A stretch of DNA of 64,000 bases from Kaistia sp. 32K (GCF_016629525.1 NZ_AP024269.1:1240001-1304000); one strand, 5' to 3'; positions 28,052-37,698 are shown, counted from the first letter of the stretch. A program made the numbers and translations. The notes: generated by a model not told the origin, from the sequence alone.

Positions 28052-29482
28052 ATGGCCTCTATCTTCCAGAAGACTCTGGCTGCGCGAAAGTGCGGACCAG
28101 CCGCCCTGTTCATCGCCGTTACCATCGGCATGGCAGCTCCTTCCTTCGCCGAGAGCAAGGCGCCCGTTCCGGCGCAGACCGAAGCCGGCAAATTGCCGCG
28201 CATCGCGCCTGACGCCAGCACGTTCCGGCTCGCCAACGGGCTCGACGTCGTGGTGATCCCCGATCATCGCGCCCCGATCGTCACCCACATGATGTGGTAC
28301 AAGATCGGCGCCGCCGACGACCCGCACGGCAAGTCCGGCATCGCGCATTTTCTTGAGCATCTGATGTTCAAGGGCACGAAGGCGCATCCGGCCGGCGAGT
28401 TCTCGGCCAAGGTGTCGGAAGTCGGCGGCGTCGAGAACGCCTTCACCACCGCCGACGCGACCTCCTATTACCAGACCGTCGCCAAGGATCAGCTCGGCAT
28501 GGTGATGGGCTTCGAGGCCGATCGCATGCAGGGCCTGCAGCTGACCGATCCGGTCGTGCTGCCGGAGCGCGACGTCATCCTCGAGGAGCGGCGGATGCGC
28601 ACGGACAACAATCCGGGCGCGCAGCTCTCCGAGGCGATGGACGCGGCGCTGTTCCAGAATCACCCCTACGGCATTCCGATCATCGGCTGGGCGCATGAGA
28701 TGGCCGGGCTGACGCGCGAGGACGCCGTCGGCCAGTACGAGCGCTACTACACGCCGAACAACGCCATCCTCGTCGTTGCGGGCGACGTCACGGCGGACGA
28801 GGTGAAGAAGCTCGCCGAGGAGACCTATGGCAAGCTGCCGCGCCGGGCCGAGCCCGCGCCGCGCAACCGGCCGAAGGAGCCCGAGCCGCTGACCGAGCGC
28901 AACGTCGTGCTGCGGGACCAGCGGGTCAGCCAGCCGTCCTGGACCCAGGTCTATCTGGCGCCGTCTTACACATCGGGCCAGCGCGGCGAAGCCGAGGCGC
29001 TCGACATCCTCGCCGACGTCATCGGCAGTGGCGCCACGAGCCGCCTCTATCGCAGCCTCGTCGTGGAGCAGGGCCTGGCGAGCAGCGCCGGCGCCTATTT
29101 CTCCGGCGACGGCCTCGACTACGGCAAGCTCGGCTTCTACGCGACGCCGCGCGGCGATGTCTCGCTCGACAAGGTGAGCGCGGCTGTCGACGCCGTCCTC
29201 GCCGAGGTCCGCGCACACGGCATCACGGCGGAAGAGCTGGCTCTGGCCAAGAAGCGGACCCGCGCCGCGACAATCTACAGCCAGGACAACCAGGCGATGC
29301 TTGCCCGCATCTTCGGCTCGGCCATGATCAACGGCCAGTCGCTGGAGGACGTGCAGGACTGGACCCGCCGGGTCGACGCCGTCACGCTCGCCGACGTCGC
29401 CAAGGTGGCGGAGAAGTATCTCGACAAGCGCCGCTCGGTCGCGGGGTCCCTTTTGCCTGCGCCGGCCGATGGCCGCAGCTAA
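28052..29482 (+). CDS. M16 family zinc peptidase (catalytic subunit)
   Basis: Exported processing peptidase of 476 residues. A signal peptide (ending MAAPSFAES) is followed by the M16 N-terminal domain: LANGLDVVVIPDHRAPIVTHMMWYKIGAADD, then the inverted zinc motif HFLEHLMFKGT. The downstream Glu region is ENAFTTADATSYYQTVAKD, and the HPYGIPIIGW turn follows. The C-terminal M16 half carries GATSRLYRSLVVEQGLA. With the next gene, which lacks HXXEH, it should form the usual catalytic/non-catalytic pair in the periplasm. It is 15 bp from its partner gene. Confidence 0.92.
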   Translation: MASIFQKTLAARKCGPAALFIAVTIGMAAPSFAESKAPVPAQTEAGKLPRIAPDASTFRLANGLDVVVIPDHRAPIVTHMMWYKIGAADDPHGKSGIAHFLEHLMFKGTKAHPAGEFSAKVSEVGGVENAFTTADATSYYQTVAKDQLGMVMGFEADRMQGLQLTDPVVLPERDVILEERRMRTDNNPGAQLSEAMDAALFQNHPYGIPIIGWAHEMAGLTREDAVGQYERYYTPNNAILVVAGDVTADEVKKLAEETYGKLPRRAEPAPRNRPKEPEPLTERNVVLRDQRVSQPSWTQVYLAPSYTSGQRGEAEALDILADVIGSGATSRLYRSLVVEQGLASSAGAYFSGDGLDYGKLGFYATPRGDVSLDKVSAAVDAVLAEVRAHGITAEELALAKKRTRAATIYSQDNQAMLARIFGSAMINGQSLEDVQDWTRRVDAVTLADVAKVAEKYLDKRRSVAGSLLPAPADGRS

Positions 29483-29497
29483 TGACGGGGGAATGAC

Positions 29498-30805
29498 ATG
29501 ATGGCCAATCTGTTTTCGCGAGCGAGCCTCGCGTTCGTCGGTCTCGTCCTGCTCGCCCCGGTGAGCCAGGCGATGGAGATCCAGCGCGTCGTCAGTCCCG
29601 GCGGCGTCGAGGCGTGGCTGGTCGAGGACTATGCCGTTCCGATCATCGCCGTGAACTTCGCCTTCTCGGGCGGCACGGCCCAGGATCCGGCGGCGAAGCC
29701 CGGCGTCGCCAACATGCTCTCCGGCCTTCTCGACGAGGGCGCCGGCGACATCGACAGCAAGGCCTTCCAGGCCAAGCTCGACGATCTCTCGATCAGCCTG
29801 TCCTTCGACGCGGGCCGCGACGAGTTCTTCGGCACGCTGAAGACGCTGGAGGAGAACAAGGCCGCGGCGTTCGACCTGCTGGCGCTCGCCGTGCAGAAAC
29901 CGCGCTTCGACGCCGAACCGGTGGAGCGCATCCGCTCGCAGATCACCATCGGCATCAACGAGGCCAAGAAGCAGCCCGAATCGGTTGCCGGCGACGCCAT
30001 GCGTGCGGCCGCCTATCCGGGTCATCCCTATGGCCAGCCGGGCGACGGCACGATCGAAAGCGTCACGGCGATCACCGCCGCCGACCTCCGCGCCTATCAC
30101 GACAAGACCTTCGCCCGCGACAATCTGAAGGTCGTCGTCGTCGGCGCCATCGACGCCAAGGGTGTCTCGACGATGCTCGACGAGGTGTTCGGCCCGCTGC
30201 CGGCCAAGGCCGACCTCGCCAAGATCGCCGACGTCGAGCCGAAGGGCGGCAATATCGACATCGACATGCCGAACCCGCAGACCGTGATCCGCTTCGGCGG
30301 TCCCGGACCGGCGCGCTCCGCCCCCGACTTCATGGCGTCGTTCGTCGCCAACCACATTCTCGGCGGCGGCACCTTCTCGTCCCGTCTGTACGAGGAAGTG
30401 CGCGAGCGCCGGGGCCTCGCCTATTCGGTCGGCACCATGCTGATGCCGTCGCGCCATTCGGCCGTCATCGTCGGCAGCACGGCGACGCGCGCCGACCGCG
30501 CCGGCGAGACCGTCGACCTGATCAAGAGCGAGATGGCCCGCCTCGCCAAGGACGGCCCGACGGAAGACGAACTCGCCAAGGCGAAGAGCTTCCTGACCGG
30601 CTCCTATGCGCTGCGCTTCGATTCCTCCTCCAAGATCGCCCGGCAGCTGCTCGGCATCGCGCTGGAGGATCTCGGCATCGACTATGTCGAGAAGCGCAAC
30701 GCGCTGGTCGAGGCGGTGACGCTCGAGGACGTGAAGCAGGCGTCGCAGAAGATGTTCTCGACCGGCACCAACCTCGTCGTCCGCGTCGGCCCGCACGAGA
30801 GCTGA
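29498..30805 (+). CDS. M16 family peptidase-like protein (non-catalytic subunit)
   Basis: Exported M16 homologue, 435 residues, with a signal peptide (LVLLAPVSQA-ME). At the position of the zinc motif it reads VANMLSGLLDEGAG, so the HXXEH ligands are absent. It keeps the C-terminal R...Y pair (SRLYEEVRERRGLAYSVG) typical of the substrate-binding partner. Heterodimers of one HXXEH subunit and one R/Y subunit are the standard form of bacterial and mitochondrial M16B peptidases. It is co-transcribed with the preceding gene and ends at a strong terminator. Confidence 0.9.
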   Translation: MMANLFSRASLAFVGLVLLAPVSQAMEIQRVVSPGGVEAWLVEDYAVPIIAVNFAFSGGTAQDPAAKPGVANMLSGLLDEGAGDIDSKAFQAKLDDLSISLSFDAGRDEFFGTLKTLEENKAAAFDLLALAVQKPRFDAEPVERIRSQITIGINEAKKQPESVAGDAMRAAAYPGHPYGQPGDGTIESVTAITAADLRAYHDKTFARDNLKVVVVGAIDAKGVSTMLDEVFGPLPAKADLAKIADVEPKGGNIDIDMPNPQTVIRFGGPGPARSAPDFMASFVANHILGGGTFSSRLYEEVRERRGLAYSVGTMLMPSRHSAVIVGSTATRADRAGETVDLIKSEMARLAKDGPTEDELAKAKSFLTGSYALRFDSSSKIARQLLGIALEDLGIDYVEKRNALVEAVTLEDVKQASQKMFSTGTNLVVRVGPHES

Positions 30806-30829
30806 TCCGGCAGACATCCGTCACGATTT

Positions 30830-30865
30830 CGAGGCGCGACCGCAAGGCCGCGCCTCGTTTCGTTT
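30830..30865 (+). terminator. Rho-independent terminator of the M16 operon
   Basis: A CGAGGCGCG / CGCGCCTCG stem, a 10-base loop, then TTTCGTTT, 24 bp after the M16 stop codon. Confidence 0.85.
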
Positions 30866-30908
30866 GGGGGGATGGGCTAGGCCGAGCCGGCCGGCCGCTC
30901 CCCCCGCT

Positions 30909-31026
30909 CGCCGTCATCCCGGGCTTGACCCGGGATCCATCCCTCAGCGGCCTCGCTGCCGCGATTTGTGCGCCAATTCCCCATTTCTCGGCTGCATGGA
31001 TCCCTGCTTTCGCAGGGATGACGGCG
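30909..31026 (+). repeat. Two-hairpin interspersed repeat, copy 1
   Basis: Bounded by CCGTCATCC and GGATGACGGCG. Hairpin A is ATCCCGGG-CTTGA-CCCGGGAT, then a variable middle of about 55 bases, then hairpin B ATCCCTGC-TTTC-GCAGGGAT. It lies between the convergent M16 and antiporter genes. A further hairpin at 31085-31111 (GAACC...TCCCC / GGGGAGGTTC) follows it. Confidence 0.9.
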
Positions 31027-31125
31027 AGCGTGGGACGGCGGTTTAGGGAATGCGGAACCGCCTTTGGACAACGGGCGCCGGCCCGAACCCTCCCCTCAGG
31101 GGGGGAGGTTCAAGAAAGGAGCCCC

Positions 31126-32946
31126 TCAGTCCTCCGAATCCGACGTCGCCGGCGCGGTCTGCTTGTTGAGCGACTTTGCCTCGCGGCGCGGGACCGTCAG
31201 CGGTTCCGGCTGCACGGTCTGGGCGCGGATGTCGCGGCCGGCCGTCATCAGGCCGCCGAGCTGCTGGTTGGCGAGCCGGTCGGCGTCGCGGGCGCGCAGA
31301 TTGTCCTCGATCTCGGCAATGCGCTCGTCCTCGATGCCGAGGCCGGCCAGCGTCGCGCCGCCGAAGCTGAAGGCGGATTCCAGCGTCTCGCGGATCTGGT
31401 AGTTCACGCCCTTGTTGAGCAGCCGCAGCGTATGGCGGCGGTCGTAGGAGCGGACATAGAGCTGCACGAAGGGGAATTCCGACTGGATCAGCTCGACGAT
31501 GCGGTCGGTCACTTCGGGCCCGTTGGTGCAGATGGCGACGATCTGCGAGCGCTCGATGCCGGCGGCGCGCAGCACGTCGAGCCGGGTTCCGTCGCCGAAA
31601 TAGACCTTGAAGCCGAAGCGCGAGGCGGCCCGGATCATCTCGGCGTCGGAATCGATCGCCGTCACGTCGACGCCCTCGGCGAGCAGGAACTGCGCCGAGA
31701 TCTGGCCGAAGCGGCCGAAGCCGATCATCAGGACGCGGCCGCCGGCGCCGTCAAAATCCTCCTCCAGCTCTTCCGGCTTCGGCGGCGGCAGGATCCATTT
31801 CAGCGCCAGCACGCCGAGCGGCGTCAGCGCCATGGAGATGATGACCGTCGCCGTGAGCATGGCATTGACGTCGCGGCTGAAGATGCCGGCATTGGTGGCG
31901 GCGGCATAGAGCACGAAGGCGAACTCGCCGCCTTGCGCGAGCAGCGCCGCCCGCGTCAGCGCCTCGGCGTGATCGGCCTTGAGCAGGCGGGCGACGACAT
32001 AGATGCCGAGCCCCTTCAGGAGCATGTAGGCGACGACGCCGAAGGCGATCAGCCGCCAGTCGCGCGCGATCACGCCGAGATCGAGCGACATGCCGACGCT
32101 CAGGAAGAACAGGCCGAGCAGGATGCCGCGGAACGGCTCGATATCGGCCTCGAGCTGGTGGCGGAAGCTCGATTCCGACAGGAGCACGCCGGCGAGGAAG
32201 GCGCCCATCGCCATCGACAGGCCGCCGATCTGCATGGCGAGCGCCGCGCCGAGCACGACGAGCAGCGCCGCCGCCGTCATCACCTCGCGCGCCTGCACAT
32301 TGGCGAGGATGCGGAACATGGGGTTGAGCAGCCAGCGCCCGGCGGCGATCAGGGCCGCGAGCGAGCCGATGGCGATGGCGATCGACAGCCAGCGCGACTG
32401 GTCCGGCTCGACGGCGCCATGCGCGCCGAGGAGGGCGACGATCGCCAGTAGTGGCACGATGGCGAGGTCTTCGAGCAGCAGGATCGAGATCACCCGCTGG
32501 CCGGCCGGGGTCGCCGTATCGCCGCGCTCTTCGAGGATCTGCATGACGATGGCGGTGGAGGAGAGCACGAAGCCCATGCCGGCGATGAAGGCGACCGCCG
32601 GATCGAAGCCGGCGACGACGCCGAGCCCGGTCAGGAGCGCGCCGCAGGCGGCGACCTGCGCCACGCCGAGGCCGAAGATCTCGCCGCGCAGGCTCCAGAG
32701 CCGCGACGGGCGCATCTCCAGTCCGATGATGAACAGGAAAAGCACCACGCCCAGTTCCGCGACATGCAGGATCGCCTGCGGGTCGGTGAACAGGCGGAGC
32801 CCGTAGGGGCCGATGACCAGGCCGGCGGCGAGATAGCCGAGCACGGTGCCGAGCCCCAGCCGCTTGGAGATCGGCACGGCAATGACGGCGGCGCCCAGGA
32901 GCGCCACCAGCTGGACGAGATCGGTTCCCTGGGTATCGACCGCCAT
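31126..32946 (-). CDS. Monovalent cation:proton antiporter, CPA2 family (KefB/KefC-like)
   Basis: Inner-membrane antiporter of 606 residues, about 12 spans, with a C-terminal RCK/TrkA-N domain. The membrane part contains GYLAAGLVIGPYGLRLF, GLEMRPSRLWSLRGEIFGLG, GFVLSSTAIVMQIL and LLLEDLAIVPLLA. The RCK nucleotide site is VLMIGFGRFGQISAQFLLAEGVDVTAIDSD, followed by FGDGTRLDVLRAAG. Such proteins export K+ or Na+ in exchange for protons, with ligand control through the RCK domain. I cannot decide between glutathione-gated and simple antiport. It diverges from pmbA. Confidence 0.9.
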   Translation of the reverse strand: MAVDTQGTDLVQLVALLGAAVIAVPISKRLGLGTVLGYLAAGLVIGPYGLRLFTDPQAILHVAELGVVLFLFIIGLEMRPSRLWSLRGEIFGLGVAQVAACGALLTGLGVVAGFDPAVAFIAGMGFVLSSTAIVMQILEERGDTATPAGQRVISILLLEDLAIVPLLAIVALLGAHGAVEPDQSRWLSIAIAIGSLAALIAAGRWLLNPMFRILANVQAREVMTAAALLVVLGAALAMQIGGLSMAMGAFLAGVLLSESSFRHQLEADIEPFRGILLGLFFLSVGMSLDLGVIARDWRLIAFGVVAYMLLKGLGIYVVARLLKADHAEALTRAALLAQGGEFAFVLYAAATNAGIFSRDVNAMLTATVIISMALTPLGVLALKWILPPPKPEELEEDFDGAGGRVLMIGFGRFGQISAQFLLAEGVDVTAIDSDAEMIRAASRFGFKVYFGDGTRLDVLRAAGIERSQIVAICTNGPEVTDRIVELIQSEFPFVQLYVRSYDRRHTLRLLNKGVNYQIRETLESAFSFGGATLAGLGIEDERIAEIEDNLRARDADRLANQQLGGLMTAGRDIRAQTVQPEPLTVPRREAKSLNKQTAPATSDSED

Positions 32947-33104
32947 GCGGCCTCGCTATGTGGAGGAATGGGTGGCGCCACGATGGGGCCAAGTCCGCCG
33001 GTTAGCAAGCGGCGCATCGGCGGCTGTGGCAGCCGCGCCGGATTGTCGCCGGGGTTGTCGCTCGCGCTCGCGATCCCTACACAAGGGGTAACGGAGACGT
33101 ACCC

Positions 33105-34448
33105 ATGACCGCCCTGCCTGACCAGACCCGCCTCGTCGAAACCGCCGCCCAGCTTGTCGAAGCCGCGAAGCGGGCCGGCGCCGACGCCGCCGATGCCGTC
33201 GCCTTCCGCCGGATCGGCCTTTCCGTCGATATCCGCAACGGCGCGGTCGAGGAAACCGGGCGTTCGGAGGGCGATGAACTGGCGCTGCGCGTCTTCATCG
33301 GCAGCCGCCACGCCAGCGTCTCGACCAACGGCCTGTCGCCGGCGGCCGAGCTTGCCGAGCGGGCCGTCGCCATGGCGAAGGTCGCGCCGGAGGATCGCTT
33401 CGCCGGCCTCGCGCCGTCCGATCGGCTCGCCCGCTCCTTTCCCGAGCTCGACCTGCTCGATCCGGCCGTTCCCTCCGTCGAGGCGCTGATCGAGCGCGCG
33501 ACGCGGGCCGAAGGCGCGGTGCTCGCCGTGCCCGGCGTCTCGAAGTCGGGCGGCACCTCGGCCGGCTGGTCGCTCTCCGGCGCCGTGCTGGTGACGTCGC
33601 ACGGCTTCACCGGCTCCTATCTCGGCTCGCGCCACAGCGTCTCGGCCACGGCGATCGCCGGCGAGGGCACGGGCATGGAGCGCGACTATGACAGCGTCGG
33701 CAAGATCCATGCGGGCGACCTGCCGGATCCGGCCGAGATCGGCCGCAGTGCCGCCGAGCGCGCCGTCCGCCGTCTGAACCCGACCCAGATGCCGACCGGC
33801 CAGGCTACCGTCGTCTACGATCCGCGCGTCGCCGTCAGCCTGCTCGGCCATCTCGCCGGCGCGGTCAATGGCGGCGCCATCGCCCGCAAGTCGAGCTTCC
33901 TGCAGAAGGCGCTCGGCGAGGCTATCTTCGCGCCGGGCATCCGCATCACCGACGATCCGCACCGCATCCGCGGCCTCGCCTCGCGCCCGTTCGACGGCGA
34001 GGGCGTGGCGTCGGAGCCGTTCGACCTGATCGCCGACGGCGTGCTGCAGCGCTGGTTCCTCGACAGCGCCACGGCGCGCGAGCTGGGGCTGGAGACCAAC
34101 GGCCGCGCGGTTGGCGGCGGCAGCAACCCGCATCCGAGCGCCACCAATTTGACGCTGCTGCCGGGCGACAAGACGCCGGAGGCGCTGATCGCCGAGATCG
34201 GCGAGGGCCTCTACGTCACCGAGCTGATCGGCCACGGCGCCAATGGCGTGACGGGCGACTACAGCCGCGGCGCCAGCGGCTATCGCATTCGTGGCGGCAA
34301 GCTCGCCGAGGCGGTGAGCGAGATCACCATCGCCGGCAATATGCGCGACATGTTCCGCCGCCTGATCCCCGCCAGCGACCTCGACTATCGCTACGCCTTC
34401 AACGCGCCGACCGTGGCGATCGAGGGCATGATGATTGCCGGACGTTGA
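33105..34448 (+). CDS. pmbA: TldD/PmbA family metallopeptidase subunit
   Basis: Four hundred and forty-seven residues. The TldE/PmbA pattern includes ADAADAVAFRRIGLSVDIRNGAVEE, the repeated FGSRHASVSTNGLS-type segment, VVYDPRVAVSLLGHL, and the C-terminal TNLTLLPGDKTPEALIAEIGEGLYVTELIGHGANGVTGDYSRGASGYRI. PmbA (TldE) works with TldD to degrade peptides such as microcin precursors; TldD supplies the zinc site and is not in this window. It is the first gene of a block leading to lipid A genes; the next gene starts inside its last codons. Confidence 0.9.
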   Translation: MTALPDQTRLVETAAQLVEAAKRAGADAADAVAFRRIGLSVDIRNGAVEETGRSEGDELALRVFIGSRHASVSTNGLSPAAELAERAVAMAKVAPEDRFAGLAPSDRLARSFPELDLLDPAVPSVEALIERATRAEGAVLAVPGVSKSGGTSAGWSLSGAVLVTSHGFTGSYLGSRHSVSATAIAGEGTGMERDYDSVGKIHAGDLPDPAEIGRSAAERAVRRLNPTQMPTGQATVVYDPRVAVSLLGHLAGAVNGGAIARKSSFLQKALGEAIFAPGIRITDDPHRIRGLASRPFDGEGVASEPFDLIADGVLQRWFLDSATARELGLETNGRAVGGGSNPHPSATNLTLLPGDKTPEALIAEIGEGLYVTELIGHGANGVTGDYSRGASGYRIRGGKLAEAVSEITIAGNMRDMFRRLIPASDLDYRYAFNAPTVAIEGMMIAGR

Positions 34449-35268
34449 GCGGGTGTCGGACAGGGATGCGGATCTCGCGCTGATCGTCGCGGCGGCGCGC
34501 GAGGCCGGGCGCATCGCGCTCGGCTATTTCAAGCGCGATCCGAAGGTGTGGATCAAGGGCGCCAGCTCGCCGGTGAGCGAGGCCGATCTCGCCGCCGACC
34601 ATTATCTGCGCACGACGCTGACGGCGGCGCGGCCGGATTATGGCTGGCTCTCCGAGGAAAGCGTCGACACGCCGGACCGGCTGTCGCGACACCGCGTCTT
34701 CGTCGTCGATCCGATCGACGGCACGCGCGGCTTCATCGACGGTCATCCCGACTGGTGCGTCTCGGTCGCGGTGGTGGAAGCGGATGCGCCGGTCGCGGCC
34801 GCCCTCTATGCGCCGGTGCGCGACGAGCTGTTCGAGGGCGTCGCGGGGCAGGGGGCGCGGCTGAACGGCGAGCGGCTTTCCGTCAGCGGCCGCGCGACGC
34901 TCGAAGGCGCCCGCATCGCCGGGCCGGCGCGGCATCTGCGGGCGATGGCGGCGCATGGCATGGACGCCAACGAGCGCCGCTTCACCCCGTCGCTCGCCTA
35001 TCGTTTCGCGCTGGTCGCGGCCGGCCGTGTGGATGTCGCGACGGCACGTCCCGGCGCCTATGATTGGGACCTTGCGGCAGTGGACCTTTTGGTGCACGAA
35101 GCTGGCGGAACGCTGCGCGACCTCGAAGGCGCGCGGCTCCGTTTCAATGGCGCGGAGCCGCGCCATCCGGCCCTGATTGCCTCGACGCCTGCGCTCGCCG
35201 CGGCGACGGAGACCATCATCGCGGAGGCCGAGGCCGATCATCCGGCCTCGGGGCCCGCCGCGCGCTAG
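34435..35268 (+). CDS. Inositol monophosphatase family protein (CysQ-like)
   Basis: Mg-dependent, Li-sensitive phosphatase family, 277 residues. The metal-binding motif is VVDPIDGTRGFIDGHPDW and the second is YDWDLAAVDLLVHEAGG, with EES in LSEESVDTP supplying another ligand. Substrate could be 3'-phosphoadenosine-5'-phosphate (CysQ) or an inositol phosphate; the DGTRGFI form favours the CysQ side. It starts with TTG at 34435, overlapping pmbA by 14 bases, with GAGGG upstream; a GTG at 34453 is an alternative start. Confidence 0.87.
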   Translation: MPDVERVSDRDADLALIVAAAREAGRIALGYFKRDPKVWIKGASSPVSEADLAADHYLRTTLTAARPDYGWLSEESVDTPDRLSRHRVFVVDPIDGTRGFIDGHPDWCVSVAVVEADAPVAAALYAPVRDELFEGVAGQGARLNGERLSVSGRATLEGARIAGPARHLRAMAAHGMDANERRFTPSLAYRFALVAAGRVDVATARPGAYDWDLAAVDLLVHEAGGTLRDLEGARLRFNGAEPRHPALIASTPALAAATETIIAEAEADHPASGPAAR

Positions 35269-35307
35269 ATACGTGCGACACCGGTTTTGACAAGGAGACG
35301 TCGACTT

Positions 35308-35544
35308 ATGCCCGGTACGGACAAGCAGCTGCTGCATCTGGTCTTTGGCGGTGAATTGAGCTCGGTCGGAGCGATGGAATTCGCCGATCTGTCGAAGCTC
35401 GACATCGTCGGCATCTATCCGAACTACAAGACCGCCTATGACGCCTGGAAGCAGGCGGCGCAGGGCTCGGTCGACAGCGCCCAGACGCGCTATTTCATCG
35501 TGCATCTGCACAGGCTGCTCGAGCCCGACGCAACAGCGGGCTGA
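35308..35544 (+). CDS. DUF4170 domain protein
   Basis: Small protein of 78 residues with no signal peptide or span: QLLHLVFGGELSSVG, then DIVGIYPNYKTAYDAWKQAAQGSVDSAQTRYFIVHLHRLLEP. This matches the DUF4170 family, which in rhizobia lies between the phosphatase and acyltransferase genes of the lipid A block. Function is unknown. A clear AAGGAG precedes the ATG; the frame upstream lacks domain content. Confidence 0.83.
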   Translation: MPGTDKQLLHLVFGGELSSVGAMEFADLSKLDIVGIYPNYKTAYDAWKQAAQGSVDSAQTRYFIVHLHRLLEPDATAG

Positions 35545-35627
35545 GCCACTCCGCCTTCGCGCCGCGGCGCTCGTGGCGGACATCATAACCGCCGCGAGGT
35601 CGCGGCGCCGGAAGGGACAGATCGGAT

Positions 35628-36368
35628 TTGGCGGACGCACAGGCAAAGAGGCACAACAAGCGCCCAAGCCTCTTGAAGAGGATTGCGACTTCGGACGCGG
35701 TGACCCGGCTCGCCGGCCGCTCGGCGGCGGCGTATCTGCGTTTCGTGCGCCGCACCAGCACGCTCGAATTCGAGCCGAGCGAACCCTACGAATATTTCGG
35801 CCACCTGCTGCCGGGCATCGTCGCCATGTGGCACGGCCAGCACCTGATGGTGCCGTTCATCCGCCGCGAGGGCCATGATGTCCGCGTCATGATCTCGCGC
35901 CATCGCGACGGCGAGATCAACGCGATCGCCGCCGAGAGCCTCGGCCTCGGCACGGTGCGCGCCTCCGCCGCGCGCTCGGCCTCGCGCGTCATCGAGAAGG
36001 GCGGCCTGCGCGGCTTCCTCGAGATGAAGGCGGCGCTGGCGCAGGGCGCCACCGTCGCGATGACGGCCGATCTCTCCAACCAGCGATCGCGCCGCGCCGG
36101 CCCCGGCATCGTCATGCTGGCGCGCGCTTCCGGCCGGCCGATCGTGCCGGTCGCCGTCGCCACCAGCCGGCATTTCGTCATCCGCAACTGGGACCGCACG
36201 ACGGTGAACCTGCCCTTCAGCAAGGGCATCTGCGTGTTCGGCTCGCCGATCTACGTGCCGGACGACGCCGACGACGAGCTGGTGGAGCAGAAGCGGCAGG
36301 AGCTCGAGAGCGAGCTCAACCGCGTGACCGAACGGGCCTATCAGCGCGTCGGCAAACCGAATGTCTGA
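35628..36368 (+). CDS. DUF374 family lysophospholipid acyltransferase-like protein
   Basis: Two hundred and forty-six residues. The DUF374 pattern is clear: IVAMWHGQHLMVPF, VMISRHRDGEINA, SAARSASRVIEKGGLRGFLEMK, and MTADLSNQRSRRAGPGIVMLARASGRPIVPVAVATSR. This family is structurally related to lipid acyltransferases and occurs with waaA and lpxK, so a role in lipid A acylation is likely but unproven. It starts at TTG 35628 after GAAGGGA and overlaps waaA by 8 bases. Confidence 0.82.
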   Translation: MADAQAKRHNKRPSLLKRIATSDAVTRLAGRSAAAYLRFVRRTSTLEFEPSEPYEYFGHLLPGIVAMWHGQHLMVPFIRREGHDVRVMISRHRDGEINAIAAESLGLGTVRASAARSASRVIEKGGLRGFLEMKAALAQGATVAMTADLSNQRSRRAGPGIVMLARASGRPIVPVAVATSRHFVIRNWDRTTVNLPFSKGICVFGSPIYVPDDADDELVEQKRQELESELNRVTERAYQRVGKPNV

Positions 36369-37698
36369 GCGCCCGGGGCCGGCCCTGACCGCCTATCGTC
36401 TTGCCGGCCACCTGGCGCGCCCTCTGGTGCCGCTGCTGCTTGCCTACCGGACGCGCCGGGGCAAGGAAGACCGCGCCCGGCGCGGCGAACGCTATGGCCG
36501 GGCCGGCGTCGCCCGACCGGCCGGGCCGCTGGTCTGGATCCATGCGGCGAGCGTCGGCGAGACCAACGCCGTGCTGCCGCTCGTCCGCCGCATCGTCGAG
36601 GAGGGGGTCAACGTCCTCTTCACCACCATCACGGTGACGAGTGCCGCCGAGGCGGCGCGGCGACTGCCCAAGGGCGCGCTGCACCAGTATGCGCCGCTCG
36701 ACATCGCCCCCTTCATCGACCGCTTCCTCGACCACTGGAAGCCGGACCTCGCGCTCTCGGTCGAATCGGAGATCTGGCCAGCCACCATGGGCCGGCTGGT
36801 GAAGCGCGGCATCCCGCATGTCTTCGTCAATGCGCGCATGTCGGAGCGCTCCTTCGCGCGCTGGCAGAAGCTCGCCAATGGTCGCGACAATCTGTTCGGC
36901 AGCGTGACGATGTCGCTGGCGCAGAGCGAGGGCGACGGCAAGCGCCTGGCCGCGCTCGGCATCCGCGATGTCCGCGTCACCGGCAATCTGAAATTCGACG
37001 TGCCGCCGCCGCATGCGGCGCCCGACATGGTCGAGCGCTTCCAGCGCCAGGTCGACGGCCGCTCGGTGTTCGTCGCCGCTTCGACGCATGAGGGGGAGGA
37101 AGAAGTGATCGCCGCGGCGCACAAGGTGCTGCGCCATCGCCGGCCGGATCTCCTCACCATTATCGTGCCGCGCCATCCCGTGCGCGGCGCCGCGATCCGC
37201 GAGCAGCTCGCGGCCCGGGGCCTCGTCGTGGCGCAGCGCAGCCTCGACGAGCCGATCACGGCCGAGACCGACATCTACTTGGCCGACACGCTCGGCGAAC
37301 TCGGCATCTTCTACCGGGTTGCGCCGATCGCCTTCATCGGCGGCACGCTGGTGCCGGTCGGCGGCCACAATCCGATCGAGGCGGTACAGCTCGACGTCGC
37401 CATCCTGCATGGCCCGCATGTGCACAACGCCGCCGAGATCTACGCCGCCCTCGACCGCAGCGGCCGCGCCGAGGTGATCCGCAGCTCGGAGCAGCTCGCC
37501 AAGGTGCTCGACGATCTCTTCGCCGATCCGACCGCGATGCGCCGCCGCGCCACCAAGGCGGCCGAGGCGCTGACGCCCTTCACCGGCGCCCTCGACGCGA
37601 CGATGCGGGCGCTGGTGCCACATCTGGAGCCGCTGGCGATCTCAGCGCGGCTGCAGGACCGGGGCCACGCCCCCGGCGACGGAGGGACGCCCCGGTGA
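36361..37698 (+). CDS. waaA: 3-deoxy-D-manno-octulosonic acid (Kdo) transferase
   Basis: Inner-membrane-associated glycosyltransferase that adds Kdo to lipid IVA in the LPS core. The 445-residue protein has YRTRRGKEDRARRGERYGRAG, WIHAASVGETNAVLPLVRR, then SVESEIWPATMGRLVKRGIPHVFVNARMS, and the C-terminal half with VTGNLKFDVPP, AASTHEGEEE and FIGGTLVPVGGHNPIEAVQL. These are the standard KdtA blocks. It starts inside the acyltransferase gene and ends overlapping lpxK by 4 bases. Confidence 0.95.
   Translation: MSERPGPALTAYRLAGHLARPLVPLLLAYRTRRGKEDRARRGERYGRAGVARPAGPLVWIHAASVGETNAVLPLVRRIVEEGVNVLFTTITVTSAAEAARRLPKGALHQYAPLDIAPFIDRFLDHWKPDLALSVESEIWPATMGRLVKRGIPHVFVNARMSERSFARWQKLANGRDNLFGSVTMSLAQSEGDGKRLAALGIRDVRVTGNLKFDVPPPHAAPDMVERFQRQVDGRSVFVAASTHEGEEEVIAAAHKVLRHRRPDLLTIIVPRHPVRGAAIREQLAARGLVVAQRSLDEPITAETDIYLADTLGELGIFYRVAPIAFIGGTLVPVGGHNPIEAVQLDVAILHGPHVHNAAEIYAALDRSGRAEVIRSSEQLAKVLDDLFADPTAMRRRATKAAEALTPFTGALDATMRALVPHLEPLAISARLQDRGHAPGDGGTPR

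Noticed and set aside
29498..30805. Second M16 gene considered a pseudogene because HXXEH is missing
   Set aside because: The frame is intact, has a signal peptide and the R/Y motif of the normal non-catalytic partner.
27938..30817. Long minus-strand frame opposite the M16 genes
   Set aside because: Antisense mirror of two well-supported peptidase genes; no ribosome site or family match.
30909..31026. Interspersed repeats considered as a CRISPR-like array
   Set aside because: Copies are far apart, in both orientations and palindromic; there are no regular spacers or cas genes.
29614..32451. Very long frame (945 codons) across the M16, repeat and antiporter region
   Set aside because: It is the alternative frame of GC-rich genes on both strands, crossing two convergent genes and a terminator; composition is Arg/Gly-rich without any domain.
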